Origin: Cupriavidus neocaledonicus
Lineage (GTDB): Bacteria > Pseudomonadota > Gammaproteobacteria > Burkholderiales > Burkholderiaceae
NCBI RefSeq assembly: GCF_000372525.1
Contig: NZ_AQUR01000107.1
Location: 525,427-589,426 of the forward strand
Length of the DNA stretch: 64,000 nucleotides
Reading direction: 5' to 3'
The notes under the pieces: generated by a model
Told to the model about the DNA's origin: nothing
The model's database searches: none
The model's input: the letters and a program-made list of their open reading frames with translations, nothing else
Position numbers and translations under genes: made by a program
Part shown: positions 41,557-50,168 of the stretch, in pieces
Layout: the number at the start of each line of letters is the position of its first letter
Numbering within the stretch: position 1 is the first letter of the stretch

Positions 41557-42462
41557 CTATGGCGCTTCAGCCAAGCGCAACTCATGGACCAGGCTAACAA
41601 GGGCGCGCAACCGCGCGGGCACGAAGCGATGACCTGAATAGTAAAGCCTCAGTCCGCCAAACGAGGGACACCACGGAACCAGCACGGGCACAAGAGCGCC
41701 GGTCTTCAACTCTTCCGCGATGAACCATTCGGAGATAAAGCCGATGCCCAGCCCGAGCAGTACCGCCTGCTTGATGGCCAGCAACTCATTGAGCGCGATG
41801 CGCACGGGCAGATCCATCTGCAGCTTCTGGCCCTTGTGCTCCAGCTCCCAGTGATAGATGCCACCGTGGGACATTCGCATGCCGATGCTCTGGTGCTGGA
41901 GCAGATCACGTGGGTGTCGGGGCGTGCCGTGGCGCTCCAGGTATTCAGGCGTCGCCACCACAAGCATGCGGACGTCGCGCGAAAGCGGCACGGCAATCAT
42001 GTCCTGCGGGACGAATTCGGCCAGGCGGATACCGGCGTCGAATCCTTCGGCCACGACGTCGATCATGCGCGACTCGCTCATGATGTCGATCCGTACCTCG
42101 GGATAGCGCTGCGCGTACAGGTTGAAAAGCGGCTCCAGCAGCAGGTTTGCCGCGCCCTGCGGCGCATTGATGCGCAGGGTGCCACTCGGCACATCTGGGC
42201 CGGTGCCGGCTTCTTCGCCTGCGCTCTTGATTTCCGCCAATGCGGGGCCGATGCGCTCCACATAGCGTAGCCCCGCGTCCGTGAGGGCAACGCTGCGTGT
42301 CGAGCGATTGAAGAGACGCACCTTCAGGCGTGCCTCCAGTCCGGCCACGGCGCTGCTCACGGCTGAAGTGGACATGCCCAACTCCTGCGCCGCGCCACGA
42401 AAGCTGTTCCTGCGCGCGACGGCCAGAACCACTTCCAGCTCGGTCATTCCCGTTCTGTGCAT
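41557..42462 (-). CDS. LysR-family transcriptional regulator
   Basis: A 301-residue LysR protein. HTH: LEVVLAVARRNSFRGAAQEL, then GMSTSAVSSAVAGLEARLKV. The effector domain follows (GTLRINAPQGAANLLLEPLF). The pattern fits the DsdA/ArgP-like or CrgA-like subgroup that often controls an adjacent oxidoreductase. It is divergent from the aldehyde dehydrogenase (start 42565), with about 100 bp of shared promoter, so it probably regulates it. Five more N-terminal residues (start 42462 versus 42447) are uncertain. Confidence 0.92.
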   Translation of the reverse strand: MHRTGMTELEVVLAVARRNSFRGAAQELGMSTSAVSSAVAGLEARLKVRLFNRSTRSVALTDAGLRYVERIGPALAEIKSAGEEAGTGPDVPSGTLRINAPQGAANLLLEPLFNLYAQRYPEVRIDIMSESRMIDVVAEGFDAGIRLAEFVPQDMIAVPLSRDVRMLVVATPEYLERHGTPRHPRDLLQHQSIGMRMSHGGIYHWELEHKGQKLQMDLPVRIALNELLAIKQAVLLGLGIGFISEWFIAEELKTGALVPVLVPWCPSFGGLRLYYSGHRFVPARLRALVSLVHELRLAEAP

Positions 42463-42564
42463 GAATTGTCCTGAAAATCAGCATACGTCATCCGCCACAA
42501 GACGGCTTATCAGAACAATAAACCAATCCTAGACTTCGTTGCATCCCACTCGCAACAAGCCACC

Positions 42565-43989
42565 ATGCACCGTATTAAGCACAGCTACATCAACGGCGAA
42601 TTCGTCACGCCGCACGGCCAGGAATGGTTCGACCTCCACAACCCGAGCACCGAGGAAGTCATTGGTCAGGTGCGGCTAGGCGATGCGGAGGATGCGCGGC
42701 GCGCCATCGCGGCAGCCCAGGCTGCATTCCCCGCCTGGTCACGCAGCACGCGCGAGGAGCGCATTGCTGCCCTCCAGCGCATGCATCGGGCTGTGGCGGC
42801 GCGTGAAGATGCGTTGATGGAAGCCATCCTGACGGAATACGGCGCACCGTTAGTCCGTGGGCGCTGGATGGCGACGTATCCGGCCGATGTCATTGCCCAA
42901 GCCATCGATACCCTCGAGTCCTTCGCGTTCGAGGAGCAAGTCGGCTCAGCCAGGGTGATCCAGTCGCCTGTCGGCGTTGCCGGTCTGATCACCCCATGGA
43001 ACAGCAATGCAGGTTTCATCTGCAACAAGCTGGCCACCGCGCTAGCGGCGGGTTGCACTGCCGTCATCAAGCCCAGTGAGATGAGCGCGATGCAGACGCA
43101 GATCGTGGCCAGTGCGTTGCATGAAGCCGGCCTCCCCCCAGGGATATTCAACATCGTCAATGGTCGGGGGGAGGTCGTCGGAGAAGAGATCGCGCGCAAC
43201 CCCGGCGTCGCCAAGATTTCGTTCACGGGCTCGTCCGCAGTTGGCCAGCATCTGGTAGCCACCGGAGCGGCGACAATGAAGCGCGTGACCCTGGAACTGG
43301 GCGGCAAGTCGCCCACGGTTGTCCTGGCAGACGCGGACTTTCCGGCCATTATGCCGCTGGTGCTGCAGGCGGGCTTCGTCAACAGCGGCCAGGCTTGCAT
43401 TGCCGGGACGCGTATCCTCGTGCCTCGCAGTCGTCTGACAGAGTTCGAGCAGATCGCGAAGGAGGCAGTCTCTCATTTCCGATCCGGGGATCCGCGCAGT
43501 GCCGACACCGACATCGGCCCGATGGTGAGCCGCAAGCAATGGGAACGGGTGCAGGACTACATCCGTATCGGACAGCAGGAAGGCGCGACGCTGCTGGCAG
43601 GTGGTGAAGGCCTGCCGGATGGAATGCGCGCCGGATGGTTCGTGAAGCCCACCATCTTTACGCATGCCAATAACCAAGTGCGTATCGCGCGCGAGGAAAT
43701 CTTCGGTCCCGTGCTGACGATCATCCCATACGAGGATGAGGCCGACGCGATCGCCATTGCCAACGACACGCGCTATGGCCTGAGTGCCCTGGTGCTGGGC
43801 AAGAATCCGGAGAGCTGCGAGCGTGTGGCGCTGCAGATCGATTCGGGCCGTGTGCTCGTCAACACCCTGGCCCACGAGCCGCGCGCACCATTCGGAGGCT
43901 TCAAGCATTCAGGGCTCGGGCGAGAGATGGGCAGATGGGGTATGTGCGCCTACTTGGAACCCAAGACTTTGCTTACAAGTAGAAACTGA
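42565..43989 (+). CDS. NAD(P)-dependent aldehyde dehydrogenase
   Basis: A 474-residue ALDH. Rossmann motif FTGSSAVGQHLVATG, the general-base Glu in VTLELGGKSPTV (residue 244), and the catalytic Cys in FVNSGQACIAGTRILVPRS (residue 278). Length and motifs are complete. It would oxidise an aldehyde to the acid. Divergent from the LysR gene. The class, and hence the substrate, is not deduced. Confidence 0.94.
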   Translation: MHRIKHSYINGEFVTPHGQEWFDLHNPSTEEVIGQVRLGDAEDARRAIAAAQAAFPAWSRSTREERIAALQRMHRAVAAREDALMEAILTEYGAPLVRGRWMATYPADVIAQAIDTLESFAFEEQVGSARVIQSPVGVAGLITPWNSNAGFICNKLATALAAGCTAVIKPSEMSAMQTQIVASALHEAGLPPGIFNIVNGRGEVVGEEIARNPGVAKISFTGSSAVGQHLVATGAATMKRVTLELGGKSPTVVLADADFPAIMPLVLQAGFVNSGQACIAGTRILVPRSRLTEFEQIAKEAVSHFRSGDPRSADTDIGPMVSRKQWERVQDYIRIGQQEGATLLAGGEGLPDGMRAGWFVKPTIFTHANNQVRIAREEIFGPVLTIIPYEDEADAIAIANDTRYGLSALVLGKNPESCERVALQIDSGRVLVNTLAHEPRAPFGGFKHSGLGREMGRWGMCAYLEPKTLLTSRN

Positions 43990-44015
43990 GCCGCATAAAT
44001 GAGGCTCTCCCGGAA

Positions 44016-44270
44016 TCAGGGCCGCCCCAAATGCGTACCGCTGATCGATCCGTGATGGGCTTTGGCAATTTCGCTCGCGATATACAGCCCGAGCCCGCGC
44101 GGGTTGTTGTCTTCCTGATCTGGGCCACTTCTCAACGAGTCGAATATCCGGTCCCGCGTCCGCGGGTCAATGGCAGGACCGCTGTGGATAACCTCGAGAC
44201 TGACTTCCGCATCGAGACCGGCTACTACAGCGCGAACCGGCTTGTCCGGCGCGCCGTACGCTATCGCATT
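44016..44270 (-). pseudogene. Histidine kinase ATPase-domain remnant
   Basis: The minus strand reads an in-frame 80-residue piece: N-box-like NAIAYGAPDKPVRAVVAGLD, then EVSLEVIHSGPAIDPRTRDR, SLRSGPDQEDNNPRGLGLYI and ASEIAKAHHGSIS before a TGA at 44016. The GLGLYIASEIAKAHHG block is the G1 box of two-component histidine kinases. The upstream part is out of frame and the G2 box after it is lost, so this is the remains of a kinase gene. The rest of 43990-44418 shows no structure. Confidence 0.7.
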
Positions 44271-44418
44271 GATGGTGGGGAAAAAGGCTGCCAGCGGCGA
44301 CGCCGACTGCGGTCGTTAACAATTTCTCGGCCGAAGTCAATTGGACTGTGACCCGACAGCGGCTGCGCAAACGCATTACCGCTCGAAGAATACGTGGGAC
44401 GACTGACTTTCGTTATGG

Positions 44419-45474
44419 TCACCGTCGGAACCACAGCAATGACAGGCTACAAGCTGCGATCAGCAGCACAACTGAGGTCCCGGCCAGCAAAGCACTGATT
44501 TCGGTCTGCCTGCGTTCGAGCGCGAAACGGGCGCTAAGCTGCCGATATACCCGTGTCAGATCCGCGGCCGAGCCGGCTAGGAAGTACTCGCCAGCAGTCA
44601 GCGTCGCGACCGCGCGCAAAGTCGGCTCATCCAGTTGTGTGAAGGAGGACTGGCTCGGCTCTGCTTGCGGGGTACCGTAGCCTACGGTATAGACGCGAAC
44701 CCCACGCTGGGCAGCCATGCGCGCGGCGTCTAGCGGATCTGGCCCAGTGGTCCGGCGACCATCGCTGAGCAGGATTACCACCCCGTGCCGATAAGAGCCT
44801 GGCATCGTCGGTGGCTGTTCCAGTTCGCGCTTGCGAACGGCGTCCGCGGCAGCAGCTTCGGACTGCGTTCTTCCACCAGGTCCCGGAGCTAAGGTCTCGC
44901 CGCGGAAAAGGATAGCTTCGAGGTCGATGCCATCATCGTCGGGGAACAATACCGCCAGAGCCTGGATCAGTCCGCTGCCTGTGGCCGTGCCGTGTTGGAG
45001 TTGGAAGCGATCGATCGCATCGAGCATATCCTGACGGTTGTCGGTTGGAGGCTGCACTACAGTGGCCGTGGCAGCAAACGAGACAATGCCCAGGCGCACG
45101 CTTCCAGGCAGTCCGATGACAAGATCTCGTGCGGCCTGCTGCGCGGCACTGATCCGAGTGGGAGCCACGTCGGTTGAATTCATGCTGAGGGAGGTATCGA
45201 CAGCCAGTACCACTGTGATGATGTCTGACGGCAGGGTGATGGTCGCGGCAGGACGGGCGCATGCCAGCAAGGCCGCGCCCAACGCCAAGAGAAAAAGCAC
45301 CGGCGGGATGTGACGCCGAAGACGTAGGCTGTGCCCCAACGCGGCGCGCGGCAGAGCAAGACTGCCGTACAACAGAGCAGCTTTCTTGCGTCGTGCCATC
45401 AGGTAGAGGTAAGCACCTGCTAGCAAAGGGAGAAAGCACAACAGCCAGAGCAATTGCGGCCAGAGAAACTGCAT
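44419..45474 (-). CDS. VWA-domain membrane protein (BatA-like)
   Basis: A 351-residue protein starting MQFLWPQLLWLLCFLPLLAG, with GGAG eight bases upstream of ATG 45474 (45486 is an alternative). Two N-terminal membrane helices (residues about 5-25 and 52-72), a VWA domain with MIDAS motif VLAVDTSLSMNSTDV (DxSxS), and a C-terminal helix (ISALLAGTSVVLLIAACSLS). This architecture is that of BatA/aerotolerance-type proteins. The usual partners (MoxR ATPase, DUF58) are not present, so it is an orphan, perhaps left after rearrangement. Confidence 0.85.
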   Translation of the reverse strand: MQFLWPQLLWLLCFLPLLAGAYLYLMARRKKAALLYGSLALPRAALGHSLRLRRHIPPVLFLLALGAALLACARPAATITLPSDIITVVLAVDTSLSMNSTDVAPTRISAAQQAARDLVIGLPGSVRLGIVSFAATATVVQPPTDNRQDMLDAIDRFQLQHGTATGSGLIQALAVLFPDDDGIDLEAILFRGETLAPGPGGRTQSEAAAADAVRKRELEQPPTMPGSYRHGVVILLSDGRRTTGPDPLDAARMAAQRGVRVYTVGYGTPQAEPSQSSFTQLDEPTLRAVATLTAGEYFLAGSAADLTRVYRQLSARFALERRQTEISALLAGTSVVLLIAACSLSLLWFRR

Positions 45475-45721
45475 GCCGTACTCCATGGCGCGTTGATAAA
45501 GCGATGATACTGCAGGCTTATGCGCCAGGTACAAGGAGCATGTTTTGCCGATCGGCAACGGTAAAATGCGCACGTAAATAAACTTACCGCACACGGAGTC
45601 CCGGCCTCTTCCCTACGGCCGTCATCACTCCTGCCGCGATCGGCCTAGCTTGCAGCAATATCGATACTCAGTCGATGGTGCTGGGACGTTCGTCATCGCA
45701 GGGAGAGCCATGGCGAGTCGC

Positions 45722-45900
45722 TCATCTGAGCACAGTCGTTACGGCCGTCGATTGGTAGAGCACATCGCCCTTCTTCACTTCCTGGCCTTCGGTGGATTTA
45801 GCGCGGTCGATGTAGCCGGACCCGCGCGGGCGTAGACGGACGCGCTCGATTGCCTCGACGCGGCAGAGGACCGACGTCGATTGCGAAATGTTAGGGGCGT
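45722..45900 (-). pseudogene. RND efflux adaptor (HlyD/MexE-like) remnant
   Basis: On the minus strand, one frame reads NISQSTSVLCRVEAIERVRL, RPRGSGYIDRAKSTEGQEVK and KGDVLYQSTAVTT and then stops at 45722. This is the lipoyl-like N-terminal hairpin region of periplasmic adaptors (VEAxxxVxLRPRVSGYID..GQEVKKGDVLF). Start and end are missing. The rest of 45475-45958 is without visible genes. Confidence 0.65.
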
Positions 45901-45958
45901 GGATTTGCGTGACCCTGGGCAGATCCTGTGAGTGGGCGTGTCGCCGCGACGCTCGCCG

Positions 45959-46702
45959 TCAGACAGCCCGCGCCAGTGCAACGGCGTCGGCACCCGCCGG
46001 GAAATGCAGCCGGTCAGAGCTGTCGTTGGCGGCATCCCAGACGCCTTCGGCGACATCCGTCGCAGCCGTTACCGCGGAGAGCTGGCTGAATCCCTCAAAT
46101 ACTTCATGGGCGAGGGGCTCGTAAGGCTTCGTGATCAGGCCCTGCATGCGCTGCTGGCCGTTGGCGGTGAAGCTCGTGGAAGGTCCGTAGCCGGGCTCGA
46201 CCAGCTTGACCCGCACGCCGAGCGCCTGGAGTTCATGCTCCAGCGATGCCGTGAAGCCTTGGATGGCGGTCTTGCTGGCCGTGTAGACGGCCACCAACGG
46301 GAACGGGGCCAGCGTCGCGCTGGACGTGACATTGACGATCGTGCCGGCTCGGCGTTCGCGGAACTGTGGGATCACCGCCTGGCACATCGCCATGACGCCG
46401 AACGTGTTGGTCTCGAAAATCTCCCGCACCGTGGACATGGGGGTGGCTTCAAACGCACCGAACAGGCCGATGCCGGCATTGTTCACCAGTACATCGATGG
46501 GGCCAGCGGCCTCCAAGGCCCGGTCGATGCTCTCGGGCTGCGTGACATCCAGCCGCAAGACGTGCAGGTTGTCCGAGGCTGGAAGCAGGTCCGACCGGGG
46601 GGTCCGCATGGTAGCGATGACCTTCCAGCCGTTTGCGAGGAAGTGACGGGCGGTTTCCAGGCCATAGCCGGACGATGAGCCAGTGATCAGTACAGTCTTC
46701 AA
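45959..46702 (-). CDS. SDR-family oxidoreductase (TTG start)
   Basis: A 247-residue SDR. It begins at TTG 46702 with CGGAG upstream, directly giving the MKTVLITGSSSGYGLETARH start; a longer in-frame start at 46966 has no family character. Cofactor motif TGSSSGYG, VNNAGIGLFG, catalytic Ser in VNVTSSATLA, and YTASK. The pattern fits SDRs of the classical type with a Gly-rich 'SGYGLETA' loop, often oxidoreductases of unknown small molecules. It is divergent from the frameshifted AraC gene, its likely regulator when intact. Confidence 0.88.
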   Translation of the reverse strand: MKTVLITGSSSGYGLETARHFLANGWKVIATMRTPRSDLLPASDNLHVLRLDVTQPESIDRALEAAGPIDVLVNNAGIGLFGAFEATPMSTVREIFETNTFGVMAMCQAVIPQFRERRAGTIVNVTSSATLAPFPLVAVYTASKTAIQGFTASLEHELQALGVRVKLVEPGYGPSTSFTANGQQRMQGLITKPYEPLAHEVFEGFSQLSAVTAATDVAEGVWDAANDSSDRLHFPAGADAVALARAV

Positions 46703-46801
46703 TTCGTGCTCCGAGGGGGTGATTGACACGGAGGGAACGATAGTGAACGCTAGCCGGATCGTCGATATCAAATAATCCGCTTTCTTTTTGCAAACGTCCA
46801 A

Positions 46802-47697
46802 ATGAGTGACCCTCTCTCCGAAATTGTCCGACTGCTGCATCCGCAGGCCGTGTTCGCCAACCTGATCAGCGGCAAGGGCAATTGGGCGGTGCGCTACTCC
46901 GAGTTCGGCAAGCCCAGCTTCTGCATCATGCTGGAAGGCAGTTGTCGGCTGGCCGTGGATGGACACGAGCCGACGACGCTCCGCGCCGGAGTTTCGTGCT
47001 GCTCCCCACCACGCCGGGCTTTACGATATCCAGCTTCGCCCCAGTGCCCCCGGCCTACATGGACCCCAACCAAGTGCGGGAGGCGCGGGGCGAATTGCGG
47101 TATGGCGAGCAGACAGGCCAACCCGATATGCGCTCATTGGGTGGTTCGTTCTTGTTCGACTGCGCCGATCCGGGTCTGCTGGTGTCGCTGCTGCCCGAAG
47201 TGGTGCACTTGCAAGGTTCGACGCGGCTGTCGCAGCTGGTGCAGATGGTGGGCGAGGAGTCCGCGGATGAGAAACCAGGCAACGAGTTCATGTGCTCCCG
47301 GCTGGTCGAAATGCTGCTGGTCGAGGCCATGCGTTCAACCACGTCGGGAAGCGCCCCACCAGGCCTGCTCCGTGGTTTGGGTGACGAGCGATTGGCGGCC
47401 GCGTTGAAGCAGATGCATGCGCATATTGACCGGAGCTGGTCGGTTGCCCAACTTGCCAAGATCGCTGCGTTATCGCGATCCAGCTTCTTTGAGCGATTCA
47501 CGCGAACAGTGGGGGTCGCGCCGATGGAGTATCTGCTCTCGTGGCGTATGGAAATCGCGAAGGAACTCCTGCGTCGTGATGGATTGTCCGTTTCGGAGAT
47601 AGCCGAACGGATCGGCTACGGCTCGACCAGTGCGTTCAGCGTGGCATTCACCAGGCATGTCGGGCAGCCACCCAGCCACTACGCGCGCGCAGTGTAA
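46802..47697 (+). pseudogene. AraC-family regulator with a frameshift
   Basis: The first 63 codons from ATG 46802 read MSDPLSEIVRLLHPQAVFAN and continue to LAVDGHEPTTLRAG, a cupin-type AraC N-terminal domain. At about 46990 the frame breaks, and the downstream frame resumes with FVLLPTTPGFTISSFAPVPP and runs to a normal two-HTH AraC domain (SVAQLAKIAALSRSSFFERF, then RIGYGSTSAFSVAFTRHVGQ) ending at 47697. One base is missing within GGAGTTTCGTG compared with the expected GGAGATTTCGTG or similar. Either a real pseudogene or a sequencing error. Confidence 0.85.
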
Positions 47698-47718
47698 GAA
47701 CGCCTGCCGATCCAAGGA

Positions 47719-48075
47719 ATGGAAAGGCCGTGCATTCGTCCAATCTCCCATGTCGCCCGCCACCACGATACGTGGAATTTCCGTTGCGTGGCCGGCTATC
47801 ATGAAACAGGTAGCGTCCAGGCCAATGTTGCAGGCTACGAGCCCATCACGACGGCCGCCGGCACGTTCAACGCGCTGCGCGTCAACGACGTGATCACGTA
47901 CACGAACTCGAACGACACTCAATTGCCGAACGGCAACCTCGGTACCGCCACGTACTCGGAAACGATCACCGCCTGGTGGTCTCCGGAAATCGGCCGCCTG
48001 GTGAAGTGGGTTTCCCACTCTGGCCATGCCGCTGGCTTCTCAAACGCAACATACATGAAGGTGTACGCGCAGTAG
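47719..48075 (+). pseudogene. C-terminal fragment of a DUF3108-like or lipoprotein-type protein
   Basis: An open frame whose last 90 residues look real: VAGYEPITTAAGTFNALRVN, then VITYTNSNDTQLPNGNLGTA and TAWWSPEIGRLVKWVSHSGH. The 'xxTxAGTFxALRV...xWWSPEIGRLVKW' pattern belongs to exported proteins of the DUF3108/TapB-like type, where this is the C-terminal half. The N-terminal part, including a signal peptide, is missing: codons before 47760 do not look protein-like. Likely a decayed gene, cut at its 5' side. Confidence 0.6.
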
Positions 48076-48110
48076 CTGCAGAGCCTGCAGTGATGGGGTG
48101 GCATGGATAA

Positions 48111-48142
48111 GAAAGATGGCCAGCGATAGCTGGCCATCTTTC
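48111..48142. terminator. Perfect 14-bp stem-loop, bidirectional terminator
   Basis: Arms GAAAGATGGCCAGC and GCTGGCCATCTTTC with a GATA loop. The arm ends carry AAA/TTT runs on both sides, so it could end transcription from the left (47719-48075 fragment) and from the convergent CMD gene. Confidence 0.85.
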
Positions 48143-48205
48143 CTGGTCCGTGAAGGACCTCATACAGTGCCCAAATGCCGCAACGATTCCTTCGGCCCCG
48201 CGACC

Positions 48206-48598
48206 TCACTCCAGTGGTAGCTGTATCCCAGTCTCTGCGAACACCTCGCGTACGACGGACAATCCGTTCAACGCCGCCGGGAATCCCGCATAGACCGCCA
48301 TCTGCATCACAACTTCCACCACCTCCCCTGGTTTGCAGCCGACGTGCAATGCGGCGTGTACATGCACACGAAGTTGGGGCAATGCATTCCCAAGTGCGCA
48401 TAGTGCCGCCACTGTTGCCAGTTCCCGTTCGCGCAGGCCAAGCCCTTCCCGCGTGTAGATGTCGCCGAACGGGAACTCAACCACGTAGCGCGCAAAGTCC
48501 GGAAACGATTTTGCCAGCGCTTCGACCACCTCGAGACCGGCCACGCCATCCACGGCAGCCAGCATCTGTGCGCCGCGCTCGTAACGTTCAGCGCTCAT
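48206..48598 (-). CDS. Carboxymuconolactone decarboxylase family protein
   Basis: A 130-residue protein with the CMD fold: FARYVVEFPFGDIYTREGLG, then ELATVAALCALGNALPQLRV and VHAALHVGCKPGEVVEVVMQ (the family's HVHxALxxGxxxxEVxE pattern). The catalytic role in the protocatechuate pathway needs other genes that are not here, so it may be an AhpD-like or unassigned family member. It is divergent from the LysR gene at 48748, which probably controls it. Confidence 0.88.
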   Translation of the reverse strand: MSAERYERGAQMLAAVDGVAGLEVVEALAKSFPDFARYVVEFPFGDIYTREGLGLRERELATVAALCALGNALPQLRVHVHAALHVGCKPGEVVEVVMQMAVYAGFPAALNGLSVVREVFAETGIQLPLE

Positions 48599-48747
48599 TG
48601 TCCACCTCCTTCGCGATGTCGCCGAACAATACGGCCTGGGGCAGCAGGGTGAGCAAGCTTCATGAAGTTCTCCAGAAGTGTTTGTTCGTCAACTGTAGAA
48701 CCAGTCTCGGACATGCGGAATGACCGAATTCGTGATACCTTTTTGAT

Positions 48748-49638
48748 ATGTCCAATCGCCTCGACTCCCGCTCCCTCTTGCTCTTCCTTGCCGTTGCGGA
48801 TGCGCTGAGCTTCCGCCAGGCGGCAGAGACGCTGCATCTTTCTCAACCGCCACTGAGTCGGGCGATTCGAGAACTCGAGGAGCGGTTGGGAACCCGGCTG
48901 TTTGACCGTAACACGAAGGGCGTGACGCTCACCACGGCTGGAGAGAAGCTGCTCCCTTATGCACGCAAAATTGCCAAATTGCTTCGCGATGCCGAAGCGG
49001 CGCTCGTGACCCCAGGCTTGCCGGTCAGCCTTCGCCTCGGGCTGACCAGCGCCGTGGAGCCGGTCTGGTTCAGCGGGCTGGCACACCGGGTGCAAGCCGC
49101 TCATCCCGGAACGGTCGTGTCGACTTTCTCCGATACATCGCCGCGGCTCATACGTCAGCTTCGCGCTGGCAAGCTGGACGCAGCCTTCATAGCGCTGCCG
49201 ACAAACGCGGACGGGCTGGATGTCCAAGAATTCGACCGACTGCCGATGATCGTCGCGATACCTTCGACGCATCATCTGGCAAAGCGCAGAACAGTTGGTC
49301 TCGCGGACCTGGCACGTGAAAAGGTCCTCTGGTTCGAGCGTGCGCGACAACCCGCGTTCTACGACCACTGCCAAAGGGTTTTCTCCCGTCATGGGTTCGC
49401 TCCGTCAAAACTGAGGGAGCCAGCGGATCATCATGTTCTACTGGGTGATGTGGCGAATGGGCGGGGTATAGCCCTGCTGCCAGAATCGTTCAGCGCTTTG
49501 AAGCGCGCTGGCGTCGCCTACAGGTCGCTGGTCGAGGGCGAGGAACTATCGGTTGGCATTGGACTAGCTTCGCCCGCGGACCGGCCAGGCGTACGCGAAA
49601 TGCTGGCAGCAGCGACAGTAGTGAACCGGCACCCTTAG
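48748..49638 (+). CDS. LysR-family transcriptional regulator
   Basis: A 296-residue LysR protein. HTH: SLLLFLAVADALSFRQAAET, then LHLSQPPLSRAIRELEERLG. The effector domain includes LGLTSAVEPVWFSGLAHRVQ and VLLGDVANGRGIALLPESFS. Divergent from the CMD gene, with which it shares a 149-bp promoter; likely its regulator. Nothing in the sequence names the inducer. Confidence 0.92.
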   Translation: MSNRLDSRSLLLFLAVADALSFRQAAETLHLSQPPLSRAIRELEERLGTRLFDRNTKGVTLTTAGEKLLPYARKIAKLLRDAEAALVTPGLPVSLRLGLTSAVEPVWFSGLAHRVQAAHPGTVVSTFSDTSPRLIRQLRAGKLDAAFIALPTNADGLDVQEFDRLPMIVAIPSTHHLAKRRTVGLADLAREKVLWFERARQPAFYDHCQRVFSRHGFAPSKLREPADHHVLLGDVANGRGIALLPESFSALKRAGVAYRSLVEGEELSVGIGLASPADRPGVREMLAAATVVNRHP

Positions 49639-50168
49639 CCGCAGGGTGCTAATGGCCTGTCTTGTTGCTTGACCTCTTTCGGGCATGAACGGTCATTCGT
49701 CGGCACAAATCTCCGGACGCTCAGGCGACGGCTGCGCAACAGCAAGCGGCCACTCGATTCGCGACAACGCGCCTTGCTTCACCGGTCTCCCCACTGGCTT
49801 GATATACATCAACGGTTCGATCGCGCCGAGTCCTAGAATCGCCAGTAGCTATCACTGGCGAAAGGAGGGGTCATGGGCGCGCTCACCCTTCATCCGCCGC
49901 ACGGCTGGCCTGCGTCGGGACCACTTCGTACGTCCACGCGGTCTTTAGCCGTGGTGGGCCCGGACGTCGCATTTCGGATGGCGCCAAGGAGTGCAACTTC
50001 ATCTGGCAAAGATTCGATTGAGGTGAACCTCGTCCATGCGACTCGATGCCGCTTTGGCGATTCACTACAAGGCGGCGAGATTAAGGAACTCGAGGCCGTT
50101 GTCCGAGCGCAGGAACAGCGGCGCTACATTTCGGATCCCATGGGTCACGAAGCCGCGGCCACATTTTC
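49639..50168. other. Long gene-poor stretch with a trace of an IS3 transposase
   Basis: 530 bp with no credible full gene. Apart from the IS3-like fragment at 50065-50150 nothing recognisable was found; the short frames on both strands look random. Confidence 0.45.
50065..50150 (-). mobile_element. Possible IS3-family transposase fragment
   Basis: The minus strand reads FVTHGIRNVAPLFLRSDNGL, then EFLNLAAL and a stop at 50065. RSDNGxEF around the second DDE aspartate is characteristic of IS3 OrfB. The piece is only about 28 residues and may be a chance match. Confidence 0.4.

Noticed and set aside
44031..44351. A 106-codon plus-strand frame
   Set aside because: It is antisense to the kinase remnant, which has recognisable G1-box residues. 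The plus frame has none.
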